From Bradyrhizobium sp. CCGUVB4N (GTDB lineage Bacteria; Pseudomonadota; Alphaproteobacteria; Rhizobiales; Xanthobacteraceae), in NCBI RefSeq assembly GCF_024199945.1, contig NZ_JANADP010000001.1:3534001-3598000 (forward strand): a DNA stretch of 64,000 bases. Reading direction: 5' to 3'. The position numbers and the translations under genes are program-made. The notes beneath the pieces are model-generated. The model worked only from the letters and a program-made list of their open reading frames with translations, had not been told where the DNA came from and searched no databases. Positions 55,503 through 64,000 of the stretch are shown one piece after another; the first letter of the stretch is position 1; each line of letters opens with the position of its first letter.

Positions 55503-56996
55503 ATGTTGAAGAAGCTAACGATCGTCGCTTTTGCCGCAGCATTGGCCGCGGCGCCGCTGCCGGTGCTGGCGCAGAGCAAGAAGGACAGCGTCGTCATGGG
55601 CATGACGCTGGAGCCGCCGGGGCTCGATCCCACCAACGCAGCCGCCGCCGCGATCGCCGAGGTCACGCTCTACAACATCTACGAGACCCTGACCAAGATC
55701 AACGAGGACGGCTCGGTCGCGCCGCTGCTTGCCGAGAGCTGGACCGCGTCGCCCGACCTGAAGACCTATACGTTCAAGCTGCGCAAGGGCGTCAAATTCC
55801 AGAACGGCGAGGCCTTCGATTCCGCGGCCGTCAAGTTCTCGTTCGAGCGCAACGCGGCCGCGAACAGCACCAACAAGGACAAGAGCCTGTTCCAGGCCTT
55901 CGAGAAGGTCGACGCGCCCGACGCCGAGACGATCGCGCTCACGCTGAAATATCCCGAGCCGAACCTGCCGTTCCTGTTGGGGCAGGCGAGCGGCTCGATC
56001 GTCGAGCCGAAGAGCGCTGCGACCAACGTGACCCAGCCGGTCGGCACCGGGCCGTACCAGCTCGGCGCCTGGGTCAAGGGCTCCTCGCTCACGCTGAACA
56101 AATGGGCTGACTATCGCAACGCGTCCGCGATCAAGCTGTCCAAGGTGACGATCCGCTTCATCGGCGATCCCGCCGCGCAGATCGCGGCGCTGCTGTCCGG
56201 TGACGTCGATGCGTTCCCGCGCGTCACCACCCGCGGCGTCGCGCAGTTCAAGAGCGATCCGCGCTTCACCGTGCTGGTCGGCGGCTCCAAGGCCAAGACC
56301 ATCGTCGCCATCAACGAGAAGAAGAAGCCGCTCGACGACGTGCGGGTGCGCCGCGCGATCCTCGCCGCCATCGACCGCAAGGCGATGATCGACGGCGCGG
56401 TCGAAGGTTTCGGTACGCCGATCGGCAGCTTCTACACACCGGGTTCGCTCGGCTATGTCGACACCACCGGCGTCAATCCCTACGACCCCGAGAAGGCGAA
56501 GAAGCTGCTGGCTGAAGCCGGCGTCACCACGCCGCTCGAACTCAGCCTGAAGCTGCCGCCGCCGCCTTACGCGCGGCAGGGCGGCGAGATCCTCGCAGCC
56601 CAGCTCGCCAAGGTCGGCATCAACGCCAAGATCGAGAACGTCGAGTGGGCGCAGTGGCTGTCGCAGGCGTTCGCCCCCAACGGGCCGCACAATTACGACC
56701 TCACCATCGTCTCCCATGTCGAGCCGTTCGATCTCGTCAAGCTGACCGAGCCCGACTTCTATCTCGGCTACAACAGCGACGCCTTCAACGCGCTCTACAA
56801 GCAGATCGTGTCGACGCCCGATGAGGCCGGCCGCGCAAAGCTGCTCGGCGATGCCCAGAAGATGCTGGCGACCGACGCGGTGGCCGGCTTCCTGTTCCAG
56901 CCGCAATGGCCGACGGTCATCAACAAGAAGCTGAAGGGCGTCTGGAAGGAAGTCCCGCAGTTCGAGAACGATTTCTCGGCCTGGTCCTGGGAGTAG
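55503..56996 (+). CDS. Peptide ABC importer solute-binding protein
   Basis: 497 residues, SBP_bac_5 family (DppA/OppA-like), with a Sec signal ending AAPLPVLAQ. Markers are MTLEPPGLDPTNAAAAAIAE, WTASPDLKTYTFKLRKGVKF and GTGPYQLGAWVKGSS. It is the last gene, 58 bp after dppF, unlike most dpp operons where it is first. A strong intrinsic terminator follows at 57034-57067. Confidence 0.9.
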   Translation: MLKKLTIVAFAAALAAAPLPVLAQSKKDSVVMGMTLEPPGLDPTNAAAAAIAEVTLYNIYETLTKINEDGSVAPLLAESWTASPDLKTYTFKLRKGVKFQNGEAFDSAAVKFSFERNAAANSTNKDKSLFQAFEKVDAPDAETIALTLKYPEPNLPFLLGQASGSIVEPKSAATNVTQPVGTGPYQLGAWVKGSSLTLNKWADYRNASAIKLSKVTIRFIGDPAAQIAALLSGDVDAFPRVTTRGVAQFKSDPRFTVLVGGSKAKTIVAINEKKKPLDDVRVRRAILAAIDRKAMIDGAVEGFGTPIGSFYTPGSLGYVDTTGVNPYDPEKAKKLLAEAGVTTPLELSLKLPPPPYARQGGEILAAQLAKVGINAKIENVEWAQWLSQAFAPNGPHNYDLTIVSHVEPFDLVKLTEPDFYLGYNSDAFNALYKQIVSTPDEAGRAKLLGDAQKMLATDAVAGFLFQPQWPTVINKKLKGVWKEVPQFENDFSAWSWE

Positions 56997-57033
56997 ACCC
57001 GGTCACCGAAGTCAAATCCGACGTCGCAATTTT

Positions 57034-57067
57034 GGCCTCTTCCCATCGGGAGAGGCCATTTTGTTTG
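57034..57067 (+). terminator. Rho-independent terminator of the peptide importer operon
   Basis: GGCCTCT and AGAGGCC pair, extended inward by TCCC against GGG, then ATTTTGTTT follows. It begins 37 bp after the SBP stop. Confidence 0.75.
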
Positions 57068-57578
57068 GCTGCATCAAAACAAAATCTGCAAAACAACCCC
57101 ATGCTCAGTAGCCGGGGCCAGTGCTTTCAACGGCTTGCGCGAATCCGCTGTGCGATTTGACCCGTCGGGCAAAACAGGGGCATGATGGCATCATCGGAGA
57201 AGGCCGCCGCCCATGCTCATTCGGCAGCGCCGCTCCTGTTGATCCCCGACGTTGAACGTTTGGATCCCTTCTGTAATCCGAACTGGAAGGTCAAGCCATT
57301 TTTTCTAAGACCCCAATGTCTCGTTTTGAGGTAGAAGCTTCCAGTTGAAATTTCACTTTGCCCGTTTGCTGCAGACCGCCGCGTGATCTTCACGTCGATT
57401 GGCGCAAGTTCCTCGTGATGATGCACGCGGACAATGAAAGTGGGGAGTTTGAACCACAGGAGTTCCGGCCGAATGCAACGCTGCCGTCCTTTCCTTGGTT
57501 CGGCGCTCGTAGGCAGAAGCGGACTTCAACCAACGGGAAACCGCCGTCGAATTCATCGACGATGACCCGAACCTGAAA
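57068..57578. other. 511-bp region with no supportable gene; possible degenerate repeat remnants
   Basis: Short frames here have no recognisable domain and no consistent third-position GC bias. Base composition is visibly less GC-rich than in neighbouring genes. The stretch around 57085-57180, with CAACCCCATGCTCAGTAGCC and GATTTGACCCGTCGGGCAAA, looks like a worn copy of an intergenic repeat I recall from Bradyrhizobium genomes; I cannot verify that here. Confidence 0.4.
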
Positions 57579-57863
57579 TCATAGCTCGTCCAGGTGAGGG
57601 GCGACGACGTCTCGAGTGTCTTTGCTGCTCACTACTGGGACAATCTCAAGAGTTGCGCCCGAGCCACGCCACATCAAAACCCACTCTTGGAAAAGCCGCA
57701 AATCATCACACTCCATGAGTTGAAAGCAGCGGGCAAAGTTGGGCTCAACCCAGCTGTCGACGTACTTGAGGCCGTCGGGCAACATGCGTCCGCCGTCGCG
57801 CACGCGCTTATAGATCGGCAACATATCGTTGTCTTTAAAACGCTCGATGACCATAAAAAGCAT
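57579..57863 (-). CDS. DUF3303-type small protein
   Basis: 94 residues from MLFMVIERFKDNDMLPIYKR, with VRDGGRMLPDGLKYVDSWVE and CFQLMECDDLRLFQEWVLMW, matching small DUF3303 proteins (dimeric ferredoxin-like fold, function unknown). The start is fixed by GGAGGAA 4-5 bp upstream; an earlier in-frame ATG coincides with that ribosome site. Lies in the atypical patch between the peptide importer and LysE gene. Confidence 0.8.
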   Translation of the reverse strand: MLFMVIERFKDNDMLPIYKRVRDGGRMLPDGLKYVDSWVEPNFARCFQLMECDDLRLFQEWVLMWRGSGATLEIVPVVSSKDTRDVVAPHLDEL

Positions 57864-58130
57864 CGGTTCCTCCATTTTTGCTTCATGCGCTACTTGCTCG
57901 CACGTTACCAGAGCCGCATCGAGAGAGCGGCGCCAGATTGCCGGAAATGGGGTCGCGACCTTGGCTGAGGTCGCACAAAGGCGGTCCGTATCTGAGCGAG
58001 GCCGACATTGACGACGATTTGCGGGAACGCACCCTGACGGCTCCGAGAAATCGACAGCCAACGAAGGCTGGCGGACCTCGCGGCAGGATCTAGGCGATAG
58101 TCTGCAGGGCCATTCGAGCTTCGAGGGAAA

Positions 58131-58763
58131 CTAACGCTTCTCCTCGAAAGCTAATTTTAAGGCAAGGCTGGCGAACACCGTTCCCAGCAGATACTGAGGC
58201 CAACGGCCAAGGCCACCTTGCTTCAGGAATCTTACGCCGATGCCACTTGCAACGGCAATCACAAGCCCATTCACAACGAGGCCAATTGCGTTGAGTATTG
58301 TCGCAAGCGTCATGACCTGAACGACTACCGATCCAGCGTCAGTTCGGACAAACTGGGGGAACAGCGCCAAGACGAACAACGCCATCTTTGGGTTTAGCAA
58401 ATTTGTGAGCAACCCCTGTCGAAACACCACTATCGCAGAGCGTTGGGGGCCCGCTCCAGACACCGGGGCGAGCAGGCTACCCGAGGCAAATGCACGCCAT
58501 GCTAAGAACAAAAGATAAGCGGCGCCCGCATAGCGCACCGCGTCGTAGGCAACAGGGACGAGCACGAACAATTGAGAAAGGCCGAAGGCCGCGGCTAACG
58601 CATGGCAATAGGTTCCAGCTTGTATCCCCGCGAGTGTTGCAAAACCGGCGGATCGCCCCTGCGCCATGCTGCGACTTGCAATCAGCAGCATGTCAGGTCC
58701 TGGAGTAGCCGTCAGCGCCAGGCACGCCAAGGAAAACAGCGCGAGCGTGTACAAGTCGAGCAT
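58131..58763 (-). CDS. LysE/RhtB-family amino acid exporter
   Basis: 210 residues from MLDLYTLALFSLACLALTAT, with GGAG about 10 bp upstream. The family motif PGPDMLLIASRSMAQGRSAG lies near residue 22, followed by five more hydrophobic spans and LLTNLLNPKMALFVLALFPQ. It exports amino acids or homoserine lactone-like compounds. Third-position base use is less GC-rich than in flanking operons, suggesting later arrival. The 267 bp between it and the DUF3303 start contains no gene I can support. Confidence 0.88.
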   Translation of the reverse strand: MLDLYTLALFSLACLALTATPGPDMLLIASRSMAQGRSAGFATLAGIQAGTYCHALAAAFGLSQLFVLVPVAYDAVRYAGAAYLLFLAWRAFASGSLLAPVSGAGPQRSAIVVFRQGLLTNLLNPKMALFVLALFPQFVRTDAGSVVVQVMTLATILNAIGLVVNGLVIAVASGIGVRFLKQGGLGRWPQYLLGTVFASLALKLAFEEKR

Positions 58764-58834
58764 CTCTATTGAACTCCTAATCCAGACGCGACGGAAATAT
58801 ACGCGCAAGAACGCGGCAGGAGAAGCAGTATGCC

Positions 58835-59380
58835 TTGGCGGCCCGCCGTCCCGACGGTCACGCTCTACTCGCAGGCAAGGGCCGGCGACCGAAGCCGCGA
58901 AGCGTCTCCGTCCCGTGCGATCCGGCGCGAGGATGCGAGGCGCTGGAGAACATCGGCGAGCTGGCCGATCGTCTCGCCAAGGCGCGCGATGTCCTGCTCG
59001 GCGTCGGGCGTATCGCGTCCTACGCCGACAATGTCGGGAGCGAGTGGATTACGGCGGCGTCGAAGAAGCGCCTCGAGGCGGTCTCGAAGGACGTCGCTTC
59101 GCTGAACGATTACGAGACGCGATTGTCGGACAAGATCCAGCTGCTGCTCGATGCGGTGCTGGGCTTCATCAACATCCAGCAGAACGAGCTGTTCAAGATC
59201 CTGACGATCGTCTCCGTGGTCGGCGTGCCGCCCACGATCGTGGTCGGTGTCTGGGGCATGAACTTCAAGAACATGCCGGAGCTGAGCTGGACGTTCGGTT
59301 ATCCGTTGTCGCTGTTCGCCATCATCGCGAGCGGCGTGCTGCCCTTGATCTGGTTCAAGCGGCGCGGCTGGTTCGAGTGA
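58835..59380 (+). pseudogene. 5'-truncated CorA-type magnesium transporter remnant
   Basis: The frame encodes the C-terminal half of a CorA protein: a long helix (ENIGELADRLAKARDVLLGV, DVASLNDYETRLSDKIQLLL), the first membrane span with the GMN selectivity signature (VVGVWGMNFKNMPELSW) and the second span ending KRRGWFE. The N-terminal cytoplasmic domain (about 150-170 residues) is missing; the upstream 40 residues in this frame are not CorA-like, and no good start codon precedes it. The break is next to the LysE gene at about 58830, so it probably marks one edge of an insertion or deletion. A short expressed product cannot be excluded. Confidence 0.75.
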
Positions 59381-59528
59381 ACGCGACACAGCTGCCCGGT
59401 CGGTCGTTCGTCCTGTCATCGATGCCGCGCCACGTCCCGGTTGTTGCCGATTCTTCCTGCACTTTCTGCTTGCGGAATTGCCGAAAATCGACAAGGCCGC
59501 ACCATTCTTATTTAATGATTTGCCGATA

Positions 59529-59549
59529 CGTTCATCCTGTTTCTGAACG
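59529..59549. promoter_or_regulatory. Inverted repeat upstream of the diheme peroxidase
   Basis: CGTTCA and TGAACG flank nine bases, about 60 bp upstream of the peroxidase start, in an AT-richer stretch that includes TTATTTAATGATTTGC. Possible operator or promoter region; no regulator gene is adjacent. Confidence 0.35.
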
Positions 59550-59609
59550 GATTCGTTTCGTTGCGGATTTTTCGGTGTCGCAAATGACACCCTTTTGGGG
59601 GGAATTTGC

Positions 59610-60695
59610 ATGCCGGCGCCGGGCTCCTTTCGCGCGTGCATTGTTGCCGGAACGATCGCATCGGCCGTGCTCGGCGCACTCGGTTTCAGCACGATCGGTT
59701 ATGGCGCAGCCGTGGTCGGTGAAAGCCGCAAGGTCGAGATCACACAGAAGGCGCCGAGCGGCATCGACGCGCTGAAGTCGCAGTACCGCAGGCCCGCCTC
59801 GATCCCGTTTCCGAAGGACAATCCGTATACGCCCGAGAAGGCCGCTCTCGGCAAGAAGCTCTATTTCGATACGCGCCTGTCGGTGAGCTCCGCGCAGTCA
59901 TGCGCAAGCTGCCATAGTCCCGGTTTCGGTTGGGGCGACGGGCTCGCGGTCGGCGTCGGTCACGGCATGGCCAAGCTCGGCCGCCATTCGCCGACAATCG
60001 TCAACGCCGCCTGGAGCGCAATCTTCATGTGGGACGGACGGCTTCCGACGCTCGAAGAGCAGGCGCTCGGTCCGATCCAGTCGCCCGGCGAGATGAACAT
60101 GAAGCTCGACGATCTGATGGCGCGGCTGGCGAGCATTCCCGAATACAAGCCGATGTTCGAGGAGAGCTTTCCCGGGCAGGGTATGAAAGCGAAGACGCTG
60201 GCGCAAGCGATCGCCACCTATGAGCGCACCGTGGTCTCGGAGCGCGCGCCGTTCGACTCCTGGATCGAAGGCAACGAAAAGGCCATCTCCGAAGCGGCCA
60301 AGCGCGGGTTCGCCGTGTTCAACGGCAAGGCGCAATGCGCCGCGTGCCACGAGGGCTGGAACTTCACCAATGAGGGTTTTCAGGATATCGGGCTGCCGAG
60401 CAGCGATATCGGCCGCGGCGAATATTTGCCCGCAGTCATCAAGATGCAGCACGCGTTCAAGACGCCGGGCCTGCGCGAGATCGACCGTCGTAGTCCTTTC
60501 ATGCATGACGGTTCGCTCGCCACGCTCGAAGCCGTCATCGATCATTATGATCATGGCGGCGTAGACCGTCCGAGCCGATCCGATCTCATGCGTCCGCTCG
60601 AGCTGACGGCGCAGGATAAGGCCGACCTCGTCGCATTCCTCAAGACGCTGACCAGCAATCTAGAACCCACGGCCGTGCCGGTCCTCCCACGCTGA
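59610..60695 (+). CDS. Diheme cytochrome c peroxidase/MauG-family protein
   Basis: 361 residues from MPAPGSFRAC with GGGGGG upstream; a TTG five codons earlier is less likely. A signal peptide precedes the mature region. The two heme c sites are CASCH (98-102) and CAACH (243-247), with WDGRLPTLEEQALGPIQSPG and FKTPGLREIDRRSPFMHDGS as family features. Bacterial CcpA enzymes remove H2O2 in the periplasm using electrons from cytochrome c or a cupredoxin; MauG relatives oxidise protein substrates. The cupredoxin gene 17 bp downstream may be its electron donor. Confidence 0.9.
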   Translation: MPAPGSFRACIVAGTIASAVLGALGFSTIGYGAAVVGESRKVEITQKAPSGIDALKSQYRRPASIPFPKDNPYTPEKAALGKKLYFDTRLSVSSAQSCASCHSPGFGWGDGLAVGVGHGMAKLGRHSPTIVNAAWSAIFMWDGRLPTLEEQALGPIQSPGEMNMKLDDLMARLASIPEYKPMFEESFPGQGMKAKTLAQAIATYERTVVSERAPFDSWIEGNEKAISEAAKRGFAVFNGKAQCAACHEGWNFTNEGFQDIGLPSSDIGRGEYLPAVIKMQHAFKTPGLREIDRRSPFMHDGSLATLEAVIDHYDHGGVDRPSRSDLMRPLELTAQDKADLVAFLKTLTSNLEPTAVPVLPR

Positions 60696-60712
60696 ACTCG
60701 AAGGATACTTCC

Positions 60713-61033
60713 ATGCGCACAATCGCTTTGTTTACTTGCGTGATCGCCGCCGGCTTCTCGGTCGGCGCCTATGCCGCCACCGAGGTGATCCACCAGCAGG
60801 GGCGGGTTTTCTCCACCGAGAGCATCTCGGTCAAGAAAGGTGACGCCGTCACCTTCCTCAACGACGACACCGTTCCGCACAACATCATGTCCGCCACCAA
60901 GGGCAACGAGTTCAATCTGGGATCGCAGGCGCCCGGCACCTCGACGGATGTCACCTTCAAGGAGGCGGGCGATGTGCAGGTGATCTGCGCCATTCACCCG
61001 CGCATGAAGATGATGGTCAAGGTGACCGACTAG
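60713..61033 (+). CDS. Amicyanin-like periplasmic cupredoxin
   Basis: 106 residues with a Sec signal (to about residue 22). Type 1 copper ligands are His56 (TVPHN), Cys92, His95 and Met98 in CAIHPRM. The short ligand loop C-x2-H-P-x-M is the amicyanin type. It starts 17 bp after the diheme peroxidase, so the two are likely one transcription unit and redox partners. No methylamine dehydrogenase genes are in the window. Confidence 0.88.
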   Translation: MRTIALFTCVIAAGFSVGAYAATEVIHQQGRVFSTESISVKKGDAVTFLNDDTVPHNIMSATKGNEFNLGSQAPGTSTDVTFKEAGDVQVICAIHPRMKMMVKVTD

Positions 61034-61041
61034 AATTTTTG

Positions 61042-61095
61042 TTTGACGCGTTTTCTTCACGCGAACCGGTACCCACCTCGCTCGAAAACGCTCTA
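61042..61095. repeat. Short intergenic repeat-like element before the chemoreceptor
   Basis: TTTGACGCGTTTTCTTCACG and CGAACCGGTACCCACCTCGC, then TCGAAAACGCTCTA. GACGCGTTTTC and GAAAACGCTC are inverted, so it folds. I recall this block as widely dispersed in Rhizobiales genomes; only one copy is in the window. Confidence 0.55.
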
Positions 61096-61117
61096 ACCGA
61101 AGTGCCGGAGATTGACG

Positions 61118-62776
61118 ATGTCGATACGCTACAAGATTTTCGGTGCCTTCAGTGTCGTGCTTCTCCTGGCCTGCGGCATCGCCTTCTATGGTATTCGCGC
61201 CATCGGCAATTCCGGCGACATGGTGGTCCGTCTCTATGACGGCCCATTGATGGGGATCAACCACGCGCGTTCCGCTCACGCGGCGTTGCACGAGGCGCGC
61301 CTGATGCTTCAGCGCGGCTTGGTTGCGGGCAGCTCCCGCGAAACAGTCGCAAAGTTCGAGTCGCTGATCCGTGAGAGTGCCGAGGACTTGAACGTCGTGC
61401 GTGAACGCGCCGCGACGCCCAACGTTTCTGCTGCCCGCGAAAAGACCGAAAGCCAGCTCAAGGATTGGTCGACCGCCGCGCTCAAAATCCTGAAGCCGTC
61501 GCCCGGCGGCGCGACGGAGATCCCGACCAGCTTCCTGCTGGCGGAGCAAGGCGATCGGCTGATGGCCTCGATCGACGACCTGGTCGAGCTGGTGGCAGCG
61601 TACGGCTATGAATATCGGATGGCGGCGGAGAAAGACGTGGAGGCGGCTCGTACGACGATGCTGTCGGTCGCCGTCGGAACCGTCGCGATCGGGCTGATGA
61701 TCGCGCTCGCATTCTCGTACTCGATGAGCCGGCCGATCTCCGCGGCAGTGCGGGTCGCCGAACGCGTCGCCGCCGGTAATTTCACCGATGATATCGCGGT
61801 ACGTCGCCGCGATGAGCTCGGCCGCCTGCTGAAGTCGCTCGCTGTCATGCAGGCGAGCCTGAAGACCCGTGCCGATGATGATCTGGCATTGATCGCTGCC
61901 AAGGACCAGAGCAGTGCGGAGCAGTCCGGTCATCGGCAGCGTCTGGAGGCCGAGATCGATGCCTTCCGTTCCGCTTTCAGCGAGGTCATGAGCAACACCG
62001 CTCGCATGACCGGCGAGTTGACCGACACCGCACAGGGGCTCGCCTCCGCCGCAAGGAATGCGGGCACGCAGTCGAACGAGGCGGCTTCGACGGCGAAGGA
62101 GACCTCCGCGAACGTCCAGACGGTGGCGTCAGCTGCAAGTCAGCTCGGCCAATCCGTCCAGGCCATCACGTCCCAACTGGCGGATGCGACCACCATCGTG
62201 CAGCGTGCATCCGGCATGGCGGAAGCCGCCAACCAGACCATCGGCAGGCTCGCCAGTGCCGCCCAGCAGATCGACGAGGTGGTCGGCTTCATCAGGACCA
62301 TCGCAGGGCAAACCAATCTGCTCGCGCTCAACGCCACGATCGAAGCGGCACGGGCCGGCGAAGCGGGCAGGGGCTTTGCGGTCGTCGCGTCGGAAGTGAA
62401 GGCGCTGGCGACGCAGACGGCAAAGGCGACGGAGGAGATTTCGAGCCAGATCACCGAGGTGCAGTCGGCGACGCGAGAGGCCGTCGACAATGTCGGCGCC
62501 ATCGCGTTGATCATCGGCGATATCGACGGCTTCACCGGCAGGATCGCGGCTGCGGTCAGCCAGCAAAATGCGGCGGCCGGCGAGATCTCCAGGAATATCG
62601 GGCAGGCGGCGTCAGGCACCGCCCTGGTCGCGCGCAGCATCGCCGGAACGGCCGAAGCGACCGACAACGCCAATCGCACCGCCGACGTCGTTCTTGCCAC
62701 GGCTCACGACCTGTCCAGCCAGGCCACGCAGTTACGTTCGTCGGTGGATCGCTTCCTGTCGAACGTTGCGGCGTAG
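61118..62776 (+). CDS. Methyl-accepting chemotaxis protein
   Basis: 552 residues from [12 protein letters not shown], with CGGAG 7 bp upstream; a TTG two codons earlier is unlikely. Order: membrane span (about 6-29), periplasmic four-helix-type sensor (30-185), second span (about 187-206), HAMP ([20 protein letters not shown]), then the signalling domain with the hairpin tip [20 protein letters not shown] and [20 protein letters not shown]. The ligand is unknown. Confidence 0.92.
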   Translation: MSIRYKIFGAFSVVLLLACGIAFYGIRAIGNSGDMVVRLYDGPLMGINHARSAHAALHEARLMLQRGLVAGSSRETVAKFESLIRESAEDLNVVRERAATPNVSAAREKTESQLKDWSTAALKILKPSPGGATEIPTSFLLAEQGDRLMASIDDLVELVAAYGYEYRMAAEKDVEAARTTMLSVAVGTVAIGLMIALAFSYSMSRPISAAVRVAERVAAGNFTDDIAVRRRDELGRLLKSLAVMQASLKTRADDDLALIAAKDQSSAEQSGHRQRLEAEIDAFRSAFSEVMSNTARMTGELTDTAQGLASAARNAGTQSNEAASTAKETSANVQTVASAASQLGQSVQAITSQLADATTIVQRASGMAEAANQTIGRLASAAQQIDEVVGFIRTIAGQTNLLALNATIEAARAGEAGRGFAVVASEVKALATQTAKATEEISSQITEVQSATREAVDNVGAIALIIGDIDGFTGRIAAAVSQQNAAAGEISRNIGQAASGTALVARSIAGTAEATDNANRTADVVLATAHDLSSQATQLRSSVDRFLSNVAA

Positions 62777-62810
62777 GCGCGACGGAGTCGGGTTCGATCG
62801 GCGTCCACCG

Positions 62811-62969
62811 TCACCTCTCCCCGACGGGGAGAGGTCGGATTGGGCCCGGCGATGCGAAGCATCGTCCAGCGCAATCCGGGTGAGGGGCCGCGGCACCCAG
62901 TGAAACCAGAACGCCTCACCCGGATCGCATCTTCGATGCGCTCCGACCTCTCCCTGCGGGAGAGGTGAT
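62811..62969. repeat. Palindromic intergenic repeat, type 4
   Basis: Ends TCACCTCTCCCCGACGGGGA and CTCTCCCTGCGGGAGAGGTGA-like; GGTCGGATTG and GATGCGAAGCATCG hairpins lie inside, with GGGTGAGGGG facing CCTCACCC. It fills most of the 303-bp gap between the chemoreceptor and the carboxylesterase, which are convergent, so it may also end transcription in both directions. Confidence 0.75.
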
Positions 62970-63079
62970 CTGAGCTCTCGGTGCGCACCGATTCAACCAA
63001 ATGCGTTCCGCTTCAAGCGAACAGGGTTAGTTTAACTGAAGACGGCGCACCGTCCGAAGACGACGCGCCGCCCGTTGCT

Positions 63080-63700
63080 TCATGCCGCCTTCGCCTCGAC
63101 GCTGCCGAGCCAGTTGCGGGCGAGCGTCACGTCGGCTTGCGACAATTGATGACCGGCCGGCAAGACCTTGTGGTCGACACGCGCGCCCGCTTCCGACAAC
63201 AGCGCCGCAAGCTTGGCCGAGTTACTCGCCGGCACGATCGGGTCGGCTTGCCCGGACAGCAACAGAACGGGCTTGCCGCCAAGCTCAGCCTTGGGCGGAT
63301 CCGACAGCGGCACCATCGCGCGCAGCAGGATCGCGCCTACCAGCACTTCCGGCTTCAGCAGCAACAGCGCGGCCGCGATGTTGGCGCCATTGGAGAAGCC
63401 GACCGCGACAGGTGCGGCGATGCCGTATTGCTTCCGTGCGTCGGCGACGAACTCGCCGAGCTCGAGCGCACGGCGGCGCACGTCGGCCTCGTCGAAAACA
63501 CCTTCGGCGAGGCGGCGGAAGAAACGCGGCATGCCGTGCTCGAGCACGCGGCCGCGCGGCGAGAGCAGGGCGGAGCCGGGCGAGATCATCTTGCCGAGGC
63601 CGAGCAGATCGTTCTCGTCGCCGCCGGTGCCGTGCAGCAGCAACAGGGGTGGGGAGCCCGCGCTGGTCGCGGGCTCGAAGCGATGGATGAAGTCGGTCAT
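63080..63700 (-). CDS. Alpha/beta-hydrolase carboxylesterase (phospholipase/carboxylesterase family)
   Basis: 206 residues. Oxyanion-hole motif LLHGTGGDEND (about 22-32), nucleophile Ser103 in GFSNGA, acid in SGQADPIVP and His in PAGHQLS complete a catalytic triad. It resembles MhqD/YpfH-type esterases. The ATG overlaps the glyoxalase-fold gene stop (ATGA at 63697-63700), and similar esterase plus ring-cleaving dioxygenase pairs occur in hydroquinone-response operons. Confidence 0.87.
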   Translation of the reverse strand: MTDFIHRFEPATSAGSPPLLLLHGTGGDENDLLGLGKMISPGSALLSPRGRVLEHGMPRFFRRLAEGVFDEADVRRRALELGEFVADARKQYGIAAPVAVGFSNGANIAAALLLLKPEVLVGAILLRAMVPLSDPPKAELGGKPVLLLSGQADPIVPASNSAKLAALLSEAGARVDHKVLPAGHQLSQADVTLARNWLGSVEAKAA

Positions 63701-64000
63701 GACGCGGTCTCTTCCAAATTCGGCAGCACGCCCTCGATCTGCTTGCGATGCTGTTCGAGGAAGCTCGGCAGCTTCAGGTCGCGTCCGAGCGTCGCGACGG
63801 GTTCGTCCACGGCGAAGCCGGGGATATCGGTCGCGATCTCGAACAGCACGCCGCCGGGCTCGCGGAAGTAGATCGAGCGGAAGTAGTTGCGGTCCCTCTG
63901 CTCGGTCGGGTGCAGGCCGTGATTGCTGACGAGCTTTTGCGCCATCTTGCCCTGCTCGGCATCATCGGCCGCGCGGAACGCGATGTGGTGCACCGAACCT
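63697..64000 (-). CDS. Glyoxalase/ring-cleaving dioxygenase-type protein, C-terminal part (continues past window end)
   Basis: About 101 residues are visible, starting mid-gene at the right edge. VHHIAFRAADDAEQGKMAQK, then YFRSIYFREPGGVLFEIATD with a metal-binding-type histidine and glutamate, marks the vicinal-oxygen-chelate fold; the ending LPSFLEQHRKQIEGVLPNLE matches MhqO/MhqA-type proteins (about 310 residues). The N-terminal two thirds are outside the window. Confidence 0.82.
   Translation of the reverse strand, partial: GSVHHIAFRAADDAEQGKMAQKLVSNHGLHPTEQRDRNYFRSIYFREPGGVLFEIATDIPGFAVDEPVATLGRDLKLPSFLEQHRKQIEGVLPNLEETAS

Noticed and set aside
58830..59105. An alternative frame in the CorA remnant beginning at the ATG at 58830
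   Set aside because: It encodes serine/arginine-rich sequence with no family match, while the +2 shifted frame carries the GMN motif and two membrane spans.

Overview
The window looks like a chromosomal segment of a Bradyrhizobium-type alphaproteobacterium (Nitrobacteraceae). This is an inference from the strongly GC-biased third codon positions, the many solute-binding-protein (SBP) ABC importers, a norEFCBQD nitric oxide reductase operon, ChvE-GguAB, and dispersed palindromic intergenic repeats of a kind I associate with Bradyrhizobium and Rhodopseudomonas. No tRNA, rRNA, CRISPR array, transposase, integrase or phage gene was seen.

Layout. 1-252: 3' end of alanine dehydrogenase. 267-4305 (minus): overlapping acyl-CoA ligase, TetR regulator and Baeyer-Villiger-type monooxygenase, divergent from a Tat-exported SBP and LivHMGF-type importer (4477-9213). 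A near-perfect palindrome lies between the two units. 9380-10769: a small membrane protein and a YeiH/UPF0324 protein. 10905-19621: what I consider the least explained system. It has a nitrate/taurine-type ABC importer whose SBP carries a NosL-like C-terminal domain, a Crp/Fnr regulator, a DUF971 protein, a ferredoxin-NADP reductase, an AprA-like flavoprotein, an AprB-like 2[4Fe-4S] ferredoxin and a HEAT-repeat protein. Three of its upstream regions share the motif CAACTAATYG.

19757-33540: oxidative sugar catabolism and uptake. A XylX-like 2-keto-3-deoxy-sugar-acid dehydratase is followed by a YtfQRT-YjfF importer, a GntR regulator, an L-arabinose/D-galactose 1-dehydrogenase, a mutarotase, an SMP-30 lactonase, then ChvE-GguA-GguB. 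Together they would import pentose/hexose sugars, oxidise them to lactones, open these to sugar acids and dehydrate the 2-keto-3-deoxy acid. The sugar-acid dehydratase and semialdehyde dehydrogenase are not in the window. 33652-39526: norEFCBQD with an Fnr/NnrR-like palindrome upstream, plus a small opposing ORF. 39606-49063: a polyol operon (HAD phosphatase, SorC regulator, SmoEFGK-type importer, SDR dehydrogenase, D-ribulokinase-type FGGY kinase, PfkB kinase). A 23-bp motif is shared by the promoters of the HAD gene and the SBP gene.

49070-56996: LysR regulator divergent from an amidase and a DppBCDF-type peptide importer with its SBP last, ending in a good intrinsic terminator. 57000-59380: an atypical patch with a DUF3303 protein, a LysE exporter and a 5'-truncated CorA remnant. 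59610-62776: diheme peroxidase, amicyanin-like cupredoxin and a chemoreceptor. 63080-64000 (minus): a carboxylesterase and a glyoxalase-fold protein cut by the window end.
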